Numbered from the stretch's first letter, positions 9,299 through 18,611 are shown. The stretch: DNA of 64,000 bases from UBA6170 sp942491385 (GCA_942491385.1 CALOAF010000005.1:496001-560000), one strand, 5' to 3'. Program-made: numbers and translations. The notes: generated by a model from the sequence alone, not told the origin.

Positions 9299-10426
9299 TT
9301 AGACGTCAATCCTGTAGACACGATGATTTTTCACTTCAGTTCCACCCAGGGTGATTAAATCTTTGCGCATCTGCTCGGCACTCTCTGCCACCTGCGTGAA
9401 TTCAGCGTATTTAAAATTCTGTGATTTAACTGTTTTTTCCATTTCATAGTACAACAGGGCATTGCCACCACGGCCATGGTATTCCTCCATCACGCCCATG
9501 CCATTCACAGATACCGTATCAGTCCGTTTGGTCTCACGCAATAAATCAAGAATGCTGAGTGGATTGAGCTGCCCCTTATGCCGTTGAATGGCACGCGATA
9601 CATCCGGGAAAGCAAATAAGAAACCAATGATTGCATCACCATCCATCAATACTTTGATCATTTTTGGATCAGCAAATAAGATCACATTTTCAATCGCAGT
9701 CTCAATCTCTCTCTGAGTATAGGGGTAATATTCCCAATTCTTCACAAAGACCTTATTGTAGATTTCTCCAATCTCTTTTCCGACCGTTCGTAAATCGGAA
9801 CGAGTGCGAAAACCACGCACGCTGATGGTGCCTTTTTCCAATACACGTTCTGCAACCCGTTTCACTTTCTCTGGCATGGAAAATTTTGCGATCTCGATCT
9901 GGCAAGATACAAAATCAACTTCCTTCTCAAAGCCATAATCTTCCATTAATCGCGGTAAATACGGCAGGTTATAGTTCATCATGATCATCATCTGACGCTT
10001 ATCGAAACCATCCACCAGAATCCCATAGCCATCACCCAGTCCAAATGGTTTCGGACCAACAATTTTGGTCAAGCCTCGCTTCGATGCCCATTCCTTTTCC
10101 GTTTCAAAAAGAGCCTTGATAACCTCAATGTCATTCTCAGCTTCCAATAAATTGAAGGTGGCCACCTTTTTATTCTGAACCTGGTTGTATAATTTATTCT
10201 CCATCATCGCGAAACGGCCAACCGTTTGTCCATTTCGGACGGCGATAAAAGCCTGTGCATCAGAGTGTTCATAAAAAGGATGTTTTTTAGGGTCCAGCAT
10301 ATTACGCACATCGACTTTCATAAAAGGTACCCATTGGGGTACTCCCTGATACAAACGATACGGTAATGCAACAAACTCCCCAACGAGAGATCGGTTCTGG
10401 CGGTTAACAGCTTCAATTTTTATCAT
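9299..10426 (-). CDS. GNAT-like N-acetyltransferase-fold protein (YghO-like)
   Basis: 375 residues from the ATG at 10424-10426, which has AGAGGAAA just upstream. The open frame extends 50 codons further up, but that part is hydrophobic, lacks a site and is not used here. The protein has an N-terminal conserved block (VPQWVPFMKVDVRNMLDPKK), KIVGPKPFGLGDGYG in the middle and GMGVMEEYHGRGGNALLYYE near the C terminus. The last resembles the acetyl-CoA pyrophosphate loop of GNAT enzymes. Long YghO-type proteins of this kind have no known substrate. It stands alone, divergent from the M24 peptidase. Confidence 0.65.
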   Translation of the reverse strand: MIKIEAVNRQNRSLVGEFVALPYRLYQGVPQWVPFMKVDVRNMLDPKKHPFYEHSDAQAFIAVRNGQTVGRFAMMENKLYNQVQNKKVATFNLLEAENDIEVIKALFETEKEWASKRGLTKIVGPKPFGLGDGYGILVDGFDKRQMMIMMNYNLPYLPRLMEDYGFEKEVDFVSCQIEIAKFSMPEKVKRVAERVLEKGTISVRGFRTRSDLRTVGKEIGEIYNKVFVKNWEYYPYTQREIETAIENVILFADPKMIKVLMDGDAIIGFLFAFPDVSRAIQRHKGQLNPLSILDLLRETKRTDTVSVNGMGVMEEYHGRGGNALLYYEMEKTVKSQNFKYAEFTQVAESAEQMRKDLITLGGTEVKNHRVYRIDV

Positions 10427-10539
10427 CAGATTTCCTCTTTTGGATAACAACTCATATAATAATAGCAATAGGTTCAAGCACCTATACAATAAGTAATTAT
10501 ACTTCCATCGATTCTTAAAAATCATAAAAAGGAGCCAGC

Positions 10540-11727
10540 ATGACCACATTGATCCAAGAGAAAGTACAACAAGCAATCAGCATATTAAATGAAAAAGAAA
10601 TCGACCTATGGTTGATTTTTGTGCGAGAAACATCTGTCAATTCAGATCCGATCTTGCCTGTTATTTACGGCGAAGAAACTCTCACTCGCCAGAGCGCATT
10701 ATTACTGCACAAATCTGGAGAAACCATCGCGATTGTGGGTCGCATCGATGCTGAAACAGCACGTCTCATTGGTGCATATCAGACAGTCATCCCGTGTGAT
10801 GCTGGTATCAGCCAGAACCTACTATCCGAATTACAGCGACTCAATCCCGCAAAAATCGCTATCAACACCAGCCTCAGTAATGTGATGGCAGATGGGTTGA
10901 GTTATGGGATGTACCAACTTCTGGTTAAGATGTTGGCAGATACACCATTCACCAACCGGCTTTGTTCGGCGGAGGAAATCGTTTCCGCACTGAATGGCCG
11001 AAAAACAAAAAGTGAGGTAGCACTCATTCAGGCTGCCATTGATGAGACCCTGGATATTTACCAGAAAACTTATGATTTCATGCGACCTGGCATGACAGAA
11101 AAAGATATCGCCAATTTCATGCACCACCAGTTGGCGAATCGCAACCTGCAGGCTGCCTGGACCTATGATGGTTGCCCGGCCGTCAACAGTGGCCCTGATT
11201 CTCCGGTTGGGCATGCAGCACCAACCGATATTCAACTCAAACCCGGGCACCTGGTGCACTTTGACTTTGGAGTTCAGAAAGATGGCTATTGCTCCGATAT
11301 TCAACGTATGGTCTATTTGTTGCGTCCCGGCGAAACAGAGCCCCCGGCAGAAGTACAGCAGGGCTTCGATCTAGTTCGCAAGGCAGTTGAGGTAGCCAGA
11401 GCAATATTACGCCCTGGAGTCACCGGTTTGGCGGTTGACCAGGCAGCCCGAAAAGTCATCACAGATGCTGGATATCCCGAATACCACTATGCCACTGGCC
11501 ATCAATTGGGGAAACATGCCCATGATGGCGGCGGCATCCTCGGACCGCAATGGGAGGTGTATGGTGATTTACCCAACCAGATCATTGAGAAAGACCAGGT
11601 CTACACCATCGAGTTGGGAATTGCACTACCTCATTATGGCTATATAGGACTGGAAGAGGATGTATTGGTCTCCGCAAATGGAAATGAATATCTGGGAGAG
11701 CCGCAAACTGACCTTGTAGTGAAATAA
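10540..11727 (+). CDS. M24-family metallopeptidase (Xaa-Pro aminopeptidase-like)
   Basis: 395 residues with AAGGAG six bases before the ATG. The N-terminal half is a creatinase/prolidase-N domain. The C-terminal half is a pita-bread M24 fold. Metal-ligand motifs are visible: HFDFGVQKDGYCSDIQR (two Asp), ATGHQLGKHAHDGG (His), YTIELGI (Glu) and GLEEDV (Glu). This is a complete dinuclear metal site. Such enzymes cleave X-Pro dipeptides or N-terminal X-Pro bonds in the cytoplasm. A separate Glu/Asp specificity change cannot be judged. Confidence 0.88.
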   Translation: MTTLIQEKVQQAISILNEKEIDLWLIFVRETSVNSDPILPVIYGEETLTRQSALLLHKSGETIAIVGRIDAETARLIGAYQTVIPCDAGISQNLLSELQRLNPAKIAINTSLSNVMADGLSYGMYQLLVKMLADTPFTNRLCSAEEIVSALNGRKTKSEVALIQAAIDETLDIYQKTYDFMRPGMTEKDIANFMHHQLANRNLQAAWTYDGCPAVNSGPDSPVGHAAPTDIQLKPGHLVHFDFGVQKDGYCSDIQRMVYLLRPGETEPPAEVQQGFDLVRKAVEVARAILRPGVTGLAVDQAARKVITDAGYPEYHYATGHQLGKHAHDGGGILGPQWEVYGDLPNQIIEKDQVYTIELGIALPHYGYIGLEEDVLVSANGNEYLGEPQTDLVVK

Positions 11728-11736
11728 AAACCTAAA

Positions 11737-12075
11737 TTATCCTGTGGCCCTAAAAGATAAAATCGCAATTATTCCCATTACACAAATACACACTAAAACC
11801 ACTGCAACGACCGCAATAATGATATAGAGGGTCTTTTTCGATTTGCGAGGTTCTGCAGCAGGAGCTGCAAACCCTGATTGAACCGGTGCCTGTGAGTATT
11901 GCAGTGGGGGTGGAACTGGTAGAGGAGGTTCGGGTTGTTGTGACGGTGGAGAAGGTGGGTAAAATTGATTGACCACAGGTTCTACCGTCTCAAATCCCGC
12001 GCCACAATTAGGGCAGAATTTAGAATCCGCAGGAACGACAGACTCACAATGACTACAAACCATTTTCCCGGCCAT
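11737..12075 (-). CDS. Zinc-ribbon membrane protein
   Basis: 112 residues from the ATG at 12073-12075, which has GGAGG five bases upstream. An in-frame ATG 21 bases earlier lacks a site. The N terminus is a zinc ribbon with two CxxC knuckles (CSHCES and CPNCGA). A Pro/Gln-rich linker of about 45 residues and a single hydrophobic helix (YIIIAVVAVVLVCICVMGII) at the C terminus follow. The layout suggests a tail-anchored cytoplasmic zinc ribbon. Function unknown. Confidence 0.75.
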   Translation of the reverse strand: MAGKMVCSHCESVVPADSKFCPNCGAGFETVEPVVNQFYPPSPPSQQPEPPLPVPPPLQYSQAPVQSGFAAPAAEPRKSKKTLYIIIAVVAVVLVCICVMGIIAILSFRATG

Positions 12076-12182
12076 TTTTACCTCCAGTGATGTCAAGATG
12101 GGTTAATTATAGGCGAATGCTTTGCAAATTTCAAAGAAAGATTGCAGATCGCTGTAAGAATTAATCGTCTCGGGTTAAGTCT

Positions 12183-12566
12183 CTATTTGTTTTCCACCAG
12201 GATTATTTCCAATGGTACTTCCAGAACACGTGCTATCTCGCTGAGTACTTTGATGGATCCACGTCTCTTTCGGGTTTCGAGTTGAGAAAGGTAGGGAACA
12301 CTGTTACCAACTCTTTCTGCGAGTTCACGCTGACTCATGCCCCGATATTGCCGGATGACTTTCAGCGGACTTTCTCCATCCAGGATTGCATCCACAACCT
12401 CAGCTGGGTACAATTCTTCCTCTCCCTGTAAGATAGCATTTTTGATCTGATCAAAATCGCGAATATCGTCAAACATCTCCGCTTTTTCTGATAATTTTAG
12501 ATAATCTTCATAAGGGATAACCACCCATTCCAATTCACCATTATTTTTAATCACCTGAATAGTCAT
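12183..12566 (-). CDS. HTH antitoxin of type II toxin-antitoxin pair
   Basis: 127 residues. The N-terminal half resembles toxin-binding antitoxin segments (EWVVIPYEDYLKLSEKAE). The C-terminal half is an XRE-type helix-turn-helix (RGMSQRELAERVGNSVPYLSQLE). The start overlaps the toxin stop by 4 bp (ATGA at 12563-12566), so the pair is translationally coupled with the toxin first, as in HigBA. The HTH probably binds the palindrome upstream of the toxin and represses both genes. Exact family assignment is uncertain. Confidence 0.8.
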   Translation of the reverse strand: MTIQVIKNNGELEWVVIPYEDYLKLSEKAEMFDDIRDFDQIKNAILQGEEELYPAEVVDAILDGESPLKVIRQYRGMSQRELAERVGNSVPYLSQLETRKRRGSIKVLSEIARVLEVPLEIILVENK

Positions 12567-12820
12567 CTGTAAATATCTCCTCTAGATGCAATTTTTAAAA
12601 CGATTATTACAAGTTCCTCATTTTTAATTTCATAAATAATTCGCCAGTCGCCTACACGTAAACGGTATCCTGATCTGCCTTGCAATTTTTTCGAATTTAT
12701 ATGTGAACCATAAGGATCAAGGGCTAACATATTTATTTTCTCTCGAATCATTTGAGCTGAATTTCGCGGTAATTTCACTAATGTTTTTACAGCCTGTGAT
12801 GAATACCTTATTTTAAACAT
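12563..12820 (-). CDS. RelE/ParE-superfamily toxin
   Basis: 85 residues, a normal RelE/ParE length. The pattern is typical: MFKIRYSSQAVKTLVKLP at the start, LDPYGSHINSKKLQGRSGYR in the middle, then VGDWRIIYEI and VIIVLKIASRGDIYR at the end. RelE-like members cut mRNA on the ribosome, but the sequence alone does not separate this from gyrase-targeting ParE. The start codon lies only 6 nt downstream of a consensus -10 box, so the transcript may be leaderless. Confidence 0.8.
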   Translation of the reverse strand: MFKIRYSSQAVKTLVKLPRNSAQMIREKINMLALDPYGSHINSKKLQGRSGYRLRVGDWRIIYEIKNEELVIIVLKIASRGDIYR

Positions 12821-12821
12821 A

Positions 12822-12855
12822 ACAAAATATTAGCATAAAGCTAATATTTTGTCAA
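12822..12855 (-). promoter_or_regulatory. Toxin-antitoxin promoter with overlapping palindromic operator
   Basis: On the minus strand TTGACA (12855-12850) and TATAAT-like TAATAT (12832-12827) are spaced by 17 nt. A perfect 13-bp inverted repeat (12822-12834 with 12840-12852, 5-nt centre) covers both elements. The ATG of the toxin begins 6 nt after the -10 box. An HTH antitoxin bound here would block polymerase directly. Confidence 0.8.
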
Positions 12856-12901
12856 TCACTATTAACTAACAGTTTATTCTTGTAAATACTTCAGGTTTTT
12901 T

Positions 12902-13612
12902 TTACCCGCCACCCAGATATGCTTCTTTGACCATCGGATCTTCCAGCAGATCTTCTGCTTGGCCCTCCAGCACGATCTTTCCAGTCTCAAACACATAGCC
13001 GCGATCAGCGATCGAGAGCGCCATCTGGGCGTTCTGTTCCACCAGCAGGATTGATGTCCCCTGCTGATTGATTTCCTGAATGATATCAAAGATCTGCTCT
13101 ACAATGATCGGCGCTAGACCCATCGAGGGTTCGTCCAGCAGCATCAACTCGGGATGAGCCATCAATCCACGGGCAATCGCCAGCATCTGTTGTTCTCCAC
13201 CGGATAACGTACCGCCCAATTGCTTTCTGCGCTCACGCAATCGTGGAAATTTATCAAACATTTTTTCCATATCCGCTTCGAGTCGCTTGCGATCATTATG
13301 GATATAAGCGCCCATTTCCAAATTTTCTGTAACGGACATCTTGGGGAAAATTTTTCGTCCTTCGGGAACCTGGATAACACCTTTGGTGACAATATCCTGT
13401 GGAGGTGTATCTACAATGGAAGCACCTTTATAACGAATATCGCCGGATGTGGGTTTATTCAAGCGAGAAATGGTGTTCAATGTGGTTGACTTGCCAGCCC
13501 CATTTGCTCCAATCAATGCCACAATTTCGCCTTCCTCCAGATGAAAGGAGATTCCTTTTAATGCGTGTATAGCACCATAATGTACATTCAGATTTTCAAC
13601 TTCAAGCATCAT
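12902..13612 (-). CDS. livF: Branched-chain amino acid ABC transporter ATP-binding protein
   Basis: About 236 residues from the ATGATG at 13607-13612. The open frame runs 21 codons further up, but that lies inside livG. Walker A is GANGAGKS, the ABC signature LSGGEQQM and Walker B LMLLDEPS, followed by the LivF-type AYLGGG end. It overlaps livG by about 10 bp, which implies translational coupling. With LivG it forms the ATPase heterodimer that energises uptake through LivHM. Confidence 0.93.
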   Translation of the reverse strand: MMLEVENLNVHYGAIHALKGISFHLEEGEIVALIGANGAGKSTTLNTISRLNKPTSGDIRYKGASIVDTPPQDIVTKGVIQVPEGRKIFPKMSVTENLEMGAYIHNDRKRLEADMEKMFDKFPRLRERRKQLGGTLSGGEQQMLAIARGLMAHPELMLLDEPSMGLAPIIVEQIFDIIQEINQQGTSILLVEQNAQMALSIADRGYVFETGKIVLEGQAEDLLEDPMVKEAYLGGG

Positions 13613-14414
13613 GCGTTTTCTCCCGACGATATTTTTCAGATAAGGCAGCCGCACCGGGTCCCAGATACGCTTCAATCACACGTGGATTTGCCTGTATTTC
13701 TTTCGGATTTCCCTCTGCAATCTTTTCTCCATAATCCAACACGGAAATCTGGTCAGAGATATCCATTACCACTCGCATATCGTGCTCGATCAAAATGATG
13801 GTGATGCCAAGATCATCACGGATGTGACGGATGAAGTCTTTCATGGCATCCGTTTCCTGGGGATTCATGCCGGCAGTTGGCTCATCTAATAACAATAGCT
13901 GCGGCTGGTTGGCTAAAGCGCGTGCAATTTCCAACCTGCGCTGGGCACCATACGGTAAATTAAGTGCCAGATGATCACCCAACCCGGCCAGACCCACATA
14001 GTGGAGCAAATGACTGGCTTCATTAATAATATAATTCTGTTCTTTCCTGTATCCTTTCGTCTTGATCATAGCAGCGATCCAGCCATGTTTTAGATGCGGC
14101 TCAAACCCGACCATGATGTTTTCTACTGCTGACATATTTTTAAATAGACGGATATTCTGGTATGTCCGTGCTATTCCTTTGGCTGCAATTTTATCAGTCA
14201 ACATTCCAGCAATGGAGTTCCCGTTAAATAACACCTGCCCCATTTCCGGTTTATAGAAGCCTGAAATGCAGTTGAAGAGTGTCGTTTTCCCAGCGCCATT
14301 GGGTCCAATAATACTGGCGATGGTTCCTTCCGGTACTACCAGGTCTACTTTGTTAACAGCCACGAGCCCACCAAAGATTTTGGATACATTACGAGTTTCT
14401 AGTACCGTTTTCAT
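13602..14414 (-). CDS. livG: Branched-chain amino acid ABC transporter ATP-binding protein
   Basis: 270 residues. Walker A GPNGAGKT, the LivG-typical insertion after FNCISGFYKPEMGQV, signature-like LPYGAQRRLEIARAL, and Walker B LLLLDEPTAGMNPQE. It ends with YLGPGAAALSEKYRR, the C-terminal extension of the LivG branch. ATGA overlap (14411-14414) with livM. Cytoplasmic ATPase of the Liv importer. Confidence 0.93.
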   Translation of the reverse strand: MKTVLETRNVSKIFGGLVAVNKVDLVVPEGTIASIIGPNGAGKTTLFNCISGFYKPEMGQVLFNGNSIAGMLTDKIAAKGIARTYQNIRLFKNMSAVENIMVGFEPHLKHGWIAAMIKTKGYRKEQNYIINEASHLLHYVGLAGLGDHLALNLPYGAQRRLEIARALANQPQLLLLDEPTAGMNPQETDAMKDFIRHIRDDLGITIILIEHDMRVVMDISDQISVLDYGEKIAEGNPKEIQANPRVIEAYLGPGAAALSEKYRREKTHDA

Positions 14415-15982
14415 TGTTCGCCTCCCACTGGTGCATGAATAGGGGCAGGCTCTTTATCCTGTTCAATTGGCACCTCCAATTTGGGACGTCTGGCCGGCCA
14501 CAATCCTTCCGGTCGGATAATCATCATCACCACCAGCAATGCGCCGAACACCAATAAACGGTAACTTTCCAGTTCACGCAAGATCTCTGGTAATCCTTTC
14601 AGGGCAAAAGCCCCCAGGACGACACCGGGGATACTACCCATACCTCCAACAATCACCAAACATAAAACATTGATAGAAACCATCAGTGCATGATCTTCAG
14701 GTCCGGTAAACTGGTTACGTGAGGCAAATAATGCACCTCCTAAGCCAGCAAAAGCTGCTCCCAATGAGAGTGCCAATAACTTGTATTTATAGGTATCCAC
14801 ACCGGTGGCCTGTGCTACCGTCTCATCCTGACTGATGGACAACCAGGCTCGTCCAATGCTGGATTCCTGCCAGCGTTTTGCCAGAAATATGGAGAGCAAG
14901 ACTGCCAGAATAATGATGTACATAAAATCCACATCGGATGTGAAGGACCTGCCGAACAAAGTGGGTCCCGCGATATTTCTAACTCCGCGAGGTCCCATGG
15001 TGAAATCTTTGAGTAGATCGCTTTTTAACAGAATGCGGATGATTTCACCAAACCCCAGGGTTACAATGGCCAGATAGTCACCCCGCAATCGCATGATCGG
15101 CAAGCCAATTAAAATACCCGATAATGCCGCTGCAATGACAGCCAAAGCTAAGGCCACCCAGAAATTCAAAACCAGATTATGGGGTTCAGGTGAGGTAGTT
15201 AATGCGAAGGTATAAGCACCTATCGCAAAGAAAGCCACATAGCCTAATACCAGTTGACCAGAAAGGCCAACGATGATATTCAAACCCAGACCCAGCAGTA
15301 CATAGATCCCCACAGTTCCCATCACATAGTTCCAGTATGCCCCCCAGGTGCGTGGTAACAAAACCAGCAAGAGCAAGACCACACCCATCAGCACATAGCT
15401 GATGTAAGGATTTCCCTGTACTTTCCCTAACCAGGTTTTCTGTGACCAATTTTGAACTTTCGTGCGGGTGGTATTTACCTGTTGTCTGCTTTTTTCAACG
15501 CCAAAGGCTAGAATTCCACCAATGATCGCCATCAGTGTACTGAAAACAACATGTGTTAACCCACCTATAAGAATACTCTGATTGAAAAGGAAAAATTTGA
15601 TTGATTCGGAAGAAAGCATGCTAAGATAGGTTCGCAGAGCAACCCCGCGCGCATCCAGTTCACCGACCAGTAAAGCATATAACATTACTAACACGCCGGC
15701 AGCCAGGCCTGCTACTGCTCCTCGGATGAGCACTTTTCCAAAGGTTAGTGTTTCATGTGGATCCTGGCGCGATGCACGCCATCCATTCCAAATGCCTAGA
15801 AAACCAAGGAAAATGAAAAAATTACCAATTTTTGGCATTTGTCCAACACCAAGCGGTTGACCTAAAACTTTTTGTATCAAACCGGAAAAAACAACAGTAA
15901 AACCAATTAATGCCAGAAAAATTACGATAATGCCGAAAATCAAACCACTCGCAGCAGATTTTTGTAAGGATTGTTTGTTCAT
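14411..15982 (-). CDS. livM: Branched-chain amino acid ABC permease with N-terminal membrane extension
   Basis: 523 residues, much longer than an average LivM core of roughly 300-420. The core starts near residue 185 and includes GIYVLLGLGLNIIVGLSGQL, LRGDYLAIVTLGFGEIIR and QDETVAQATGVDTYKYKLLA. These are the conserved permease loops that contact the ATPases. About 150 N-terminal residues add four or so hydrophobic segments (ASGLIFGIIVIFLALIGF onward) and a charged loop. Such N-terminal additions occur in Chloroflexota but their role is unknown. It overlaps livH and livG by 4 bp at each end. Confidence 0.9.
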   Translation of the reverse strand: MNKQSLQKSAASGLIFGIIVIFLALIGFTVVFSGLIQKVLGQPLGVGQMPKIGNFFIFLGFLGIWNGWRASRQDPHETLTFGKVLIRGAVAGLAAGVLVMLYALLVGELDARGVALRTYLSMLSSESIKFFLFNQSILIGGLTHVVFSTLMAIIGGILAFGVEKSRQQVNTTRTKVQNWSQKTWLGKVQGNPYISYVLMGVVLLLLVLLPRTWGAYWNYVMGTVGIYVLLGLGLNIIVGLSGQLVLGYVAFFAIGAYTFALTTSPEPHNLVLNFWVALALAVIAAALSGILIGLPIMRLRGDYLAIVTLGFGEIIRILLKSDLLKDFTMGPRGVRNIAGPTLFGRSFTSDVDFMYIIILAVLLSIFLAKRWQESSIGRAWLSISQDETVAQATGVDTYKYKLLALSLGAAFAGLGGALFASRNQFTGPEDHALMVSINVLCLVIVGGMGSIPGVVLGAFALKGLPEILRELESYRLLVFGALLVVMMIIRPEGLWPARRPKLEVPIEQDKEPAPIHAPVGGEQ

Positions 15983-17085
15983 ACCTTCTCCTCCGTGAGT
16001 GCTTCTCCTAATATCCCTGAAGGACGGAAGACCAACACCAGGATCAGGATAGTAAATGCAATGACATCCTTTAATTGAAAATCAATCCCGAGCACTGCCG
16101 GCCCCAACGACTCAACAATACCGAGGAACATTCCGCCAATCATCGCGCCGGGGATATTCCCGATGCCACCCAATACCGCCGCGGTAAATGCTTTGATTCC
16201 CGGCAAAAAACCTACAAAATAATTAAAAAGTCCGTTGTGTATACCCCACATCACCCCCGCAGCTCCGGCCAGCGCACCACTGATCACAAAAGTGCGGCTG
16301 ATGACCATATCAACATTAATACCCATCAGGGCAGCAGTTTTCTTGTCCTGTGCAACCGCACGCATCGCGCGCCCTATTTTTGTTCGTTGAACCAAAATAT
16401 AAAGCCCTACCATTAATATTGCCGATAAAACCAGGGAGAATATCCCTGTATAGGTTAACACCACTGTGCTGCCAGCCAGTTCAAGGTTCCAACCAATACC
16501 ACGGTCCAACACCACTGGATTGATATATTGACGGCGTTGAGGTCCGAACAATAACTGACCTGCATTTTGCAAGAATATGGATGCGCCAATCGCGCTGATT
16601 AAAGGCACCAGGCGCGGTGCTCCACGCAATGGCCGATAGGCGATCTTTTCCAATAAGTAGCCAGAAAGTGCGGCGATTGTCATACCTGCCAGAAAAGCCA
16701 GAAAAATGGCAATCACCGGATAGGCATTCAAAAATGACATCTGAGTACCATCAGCAGCAGTGACTTGAATGGCATTAAATGCTTCAAAAACGAAATATCC
16801 ACCAAACGTGCCAAGCATCATCACTTCACCATGGGCAAAATTGATCATGAATAAAATACCATAGACCAATGTATATCCAATCGCAATTAATGAATACATT
16901 CCACCAATGATCAACCCAGAAACAGAAAGTCGCAGCCAGGTGTCAGCCCCGAACTGCGACTCTGCTGCAACGTCAATTGCACGCACAATAACGAGCGCAA
17001 GCAACAAGAGCGCCGCAATAATTCGAATAATTTTTATACTATTCTGGGGCAATGTAAGCGGGATCTTTTTCCGCAAAGCTTCCAT
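15979..17085 (-). CDS. livH: Branched-chain amino acid ABC permease
   Basis: 368 residues with eight or more hydrophobic segments. LivH hallmarks are GGMYSLIAIGYTLVYGIL, MINFAHGEVMMLG, AYRPLRGAPRLVPLISAIGA and RAMRAVAQDKKTAALMGIN (the ATPase-contact loop). There is a short extra N-terminal helix compared with E. coli LivH. It is separated from the upstream binding-protein gene by 103 bp, which contains a hairpin. It shares an ATGA overlap with livM. Confidence 0.92.
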   Translation of the reverse strand: MEALRKKIPLTLPQNSIKIIRIIAALLLLALVIVRAIDVAAESQFGADTWLRLSVSGLIIGGMYSLIAIGYTLVYGILFMINFAHGEVMMLGTFGGYFVFEAFNAIQVTAADGTQMSFLNAYPVIAIFLAFLAGMTIAALSGYLLEKIAYRPLRGAPRLVPLISAIGASIFLQNAGQLLFGPQRRQYINPVVLDRGIGWNLELAGSTVVLTYTGIFSLVLSAILMVGLYILVQRTKIGRAMRAVAQDKKTAALMGINVDMVISRTFVISGALAGAAGVMWGIHNGLFNYFVGFLPGIKAFTAAVLGGIGNIPGAMIGGMFLGIVESLGPAVLGIDFQLKDVIAFTILILVLVFRPSGILGEALTEEKV

Positions 17086-17135
17086 TAAGCCTCCAACTTG
17101 TTGAAAATAAGATTTGAATATAATACCACAGGGAA

Positions 17136-17165
17136 ACTGCGGAAAGGGTATTTCCTCTCCGCAGT
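17136..17165 (-). other. Intercistronic hairpin between livJ and livH
   Basis: ACTGCGGA (17136-17143) pairs with TCCGCAGT (17158-17165). A T-run is absent. Hairpins in this position often protect the binding-protein mRNA or partly terminate. This would give more LivJ than permease. Confidence 0.5.
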
Positions 17166-17188
17166 GACCCTAAAATAACCGAATGAAA

Positions 17189-18424
17189 TTAGTTCTCAGC
17201 CTGCGCCCAATCACCATCTTTTACGATGTAGAATGTTGGACCAGCTGTGTTACATTCGCCTACAGCGGAGCAGGTAACATCGCCAGTGATACTGGTGAAG
17301 CCACTGGTTGCACGCACTGCAGCAACCAAAGCACTACGAGGTACATAGAGTGAACCATCGCCACCGAGAACAGCAACTTCTTTAACTTTTGCCATCAAAA
17401 CAGCAGCGGCGTCATAACCACTCCAGGTATAGGGAGACAATGTTCCAGCACCTACACCATAAGCAGCCAGGTAATCAGCATCAAATTTCAATTTGGCATC
17501 TGATTCGGGTGGGATCAAGGAAGCCGCATAAGCTCCCTCACCATTAGCGCCTGTCTTTTCAACAAATTCTGCGCCAAATGTTCCATCACAACCGAAAAAA
17601 ACTGCATTTTCCAAACCACTCTGTTTCATATTATTTGTCAGAACCACACCTTCAGCCACATAACCACCGAAGTAGATTGCTTCTGGGCTTTTTGCTGCCA
17701 GCGCTGATAATGTGGCAGTGTAATCTGTTTCTCCAGGTGTTACGGCTTCATAACCAACAACTTCGCCACCCAATGCGGTGAACTCAGTTTGAACCACATC
17801 AGCCAAACCCTGACCATAAGCACCACCATCGTGGATTACAGCAATCTTACGGAAACCCAACTTGTTGTAAAGATAATCAGCAGCAAACTGACCCTGAACT
17901 GCGTCGGTAAAGGCGATTCGGTTGAAGACCTTGGATCCGAGGGTGGTCAGAGGTGGGTTGGTCGCGGATGGGGACATCATGGGCAGGCCTGCTTTTTCAT
18001 AGATCGGCATCGCAGCTTCTGTTGATCCTGAGAAAATGTGACCAGCGATCGCTACTACGGTTGCATCGGTTGCCAGTTTATTGGCAACTGCTGCGCCACC
18101 TTCCGGGGCACCCTGGGTATCCTGGGCAACCAGTTCAAAGGCAAAGCCTTCAACAGTTCCGGCATCTTTTACAGCAATGGCAGCACCTTGTGAAATATCC
18201 ACACCGAATGAGGCGTAGTCACCGGTGAGTGGGGCTCCCATACCAATTTTGACTGTTTGACCAGCCGGAACAACTGCACAGCCAAATTCATCACTGGCAC
18301 AGACTTCTGGTACAGCACTGGTCATATCGTCACTGGAGCTATCACCAGCGGGGGCAGCACCACCACAACTTGCCAATATCATGGCAAAAACAACAAAAAC
18401 AAAAAACAATACACTTTTCTTCAT
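17189..18424 (-). CDS. livJ: Branched-chain amino acid ABC transporter substrate-binding lipoprotein
   Basis: 411 residues. A lipoprotein signal (MKKSVLFFVFVVFAMILASC, lipobox LASC) is followed by an acidic linker. The mature part is a periplasmic-binding-protein type I fold: IGMGAPLTGDYASFGVDISQ, LATDATVVAIAGHIFSGST, MMSPSATNPPLT and AVIHDGGAYGQGLADV. These motifs bind the alpha-amino and carboxyl groups of aliphatic amino acids in the family. It heads the liv operon and lies behind a promoter, a leader peptide and a terminator. Exact ligand (Leu, Ile, Val or another amino acid) is inferred. Confidence 0.9.
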   Translation of the reverse strand: MKKSVLFFVFVVFAMILASCGGAAPAGDSSSDDMTSAVPEVCASDEFGCAVVPAGQTVKIGMGAPLTGDYASFGVDISQGAAIAVKDAGTVEGFAFELVAQDTQGAPEGGAAVANKLATDATVVAIAGHIFSGSTEAAMPIYEKAGLPMMSPSATNPPLTTLGSKVFNRIAFTDAVQGQFAADYLYNKLGFRKIAVIHDGGAYGQGLADVVQTEFTALGGEVVGYEAVTPGETDYTATLSALAAKSPEAIYFGGYVAEGVVLTNNMKQSGLENAVFFGCDGTFGAEFVEKTGANGEGAYAASLIPPESDAKLKFDADYLAAYGVGAGTLSPYTWSGYDAAAVLMAKVKEVAVLGGDGSLYVPRSALVAAVRATSGFTSITGDVTCSAVGECNTAGPTFYIVKDGDWAQAEN

Positions 18425-18555
18425 TACTTCCTCCTAAGGATTATTTTGAAACTTTTTTATTCTTTGAACGACAATTTTGAGATTGAAAATTTCTAACTTT
18501 GAAATGGCAGGCCTCCTTATTGAAAGAGTTAAGGCTTCATCCGTAGAATGTGATC

Positions 18556-18590
18556 AAAAAAGCCACCCGGTGGACTTCGTTGGGTGGCTT
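18556..18590 (-). terminator. Attenuator terminator in the liv leader
   Basis: On the minus strand AAGCCACCC (18590-18582) pairs with GGGTGGCTT (18568-18560), and six U residues follow (18561-18556 in part). It lies 22 nt after the stop of the leader peptide and about 130 nt before livJ. Inside a 5' leader behind a consensus promoter, this fits a transcription attenuator. It could also stop read-through from the methyltransferase gene. Confidence 0.7.
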
Positions 18591-18611
18591 CGTTTTTCCT
18601 TTACTTTTAAC

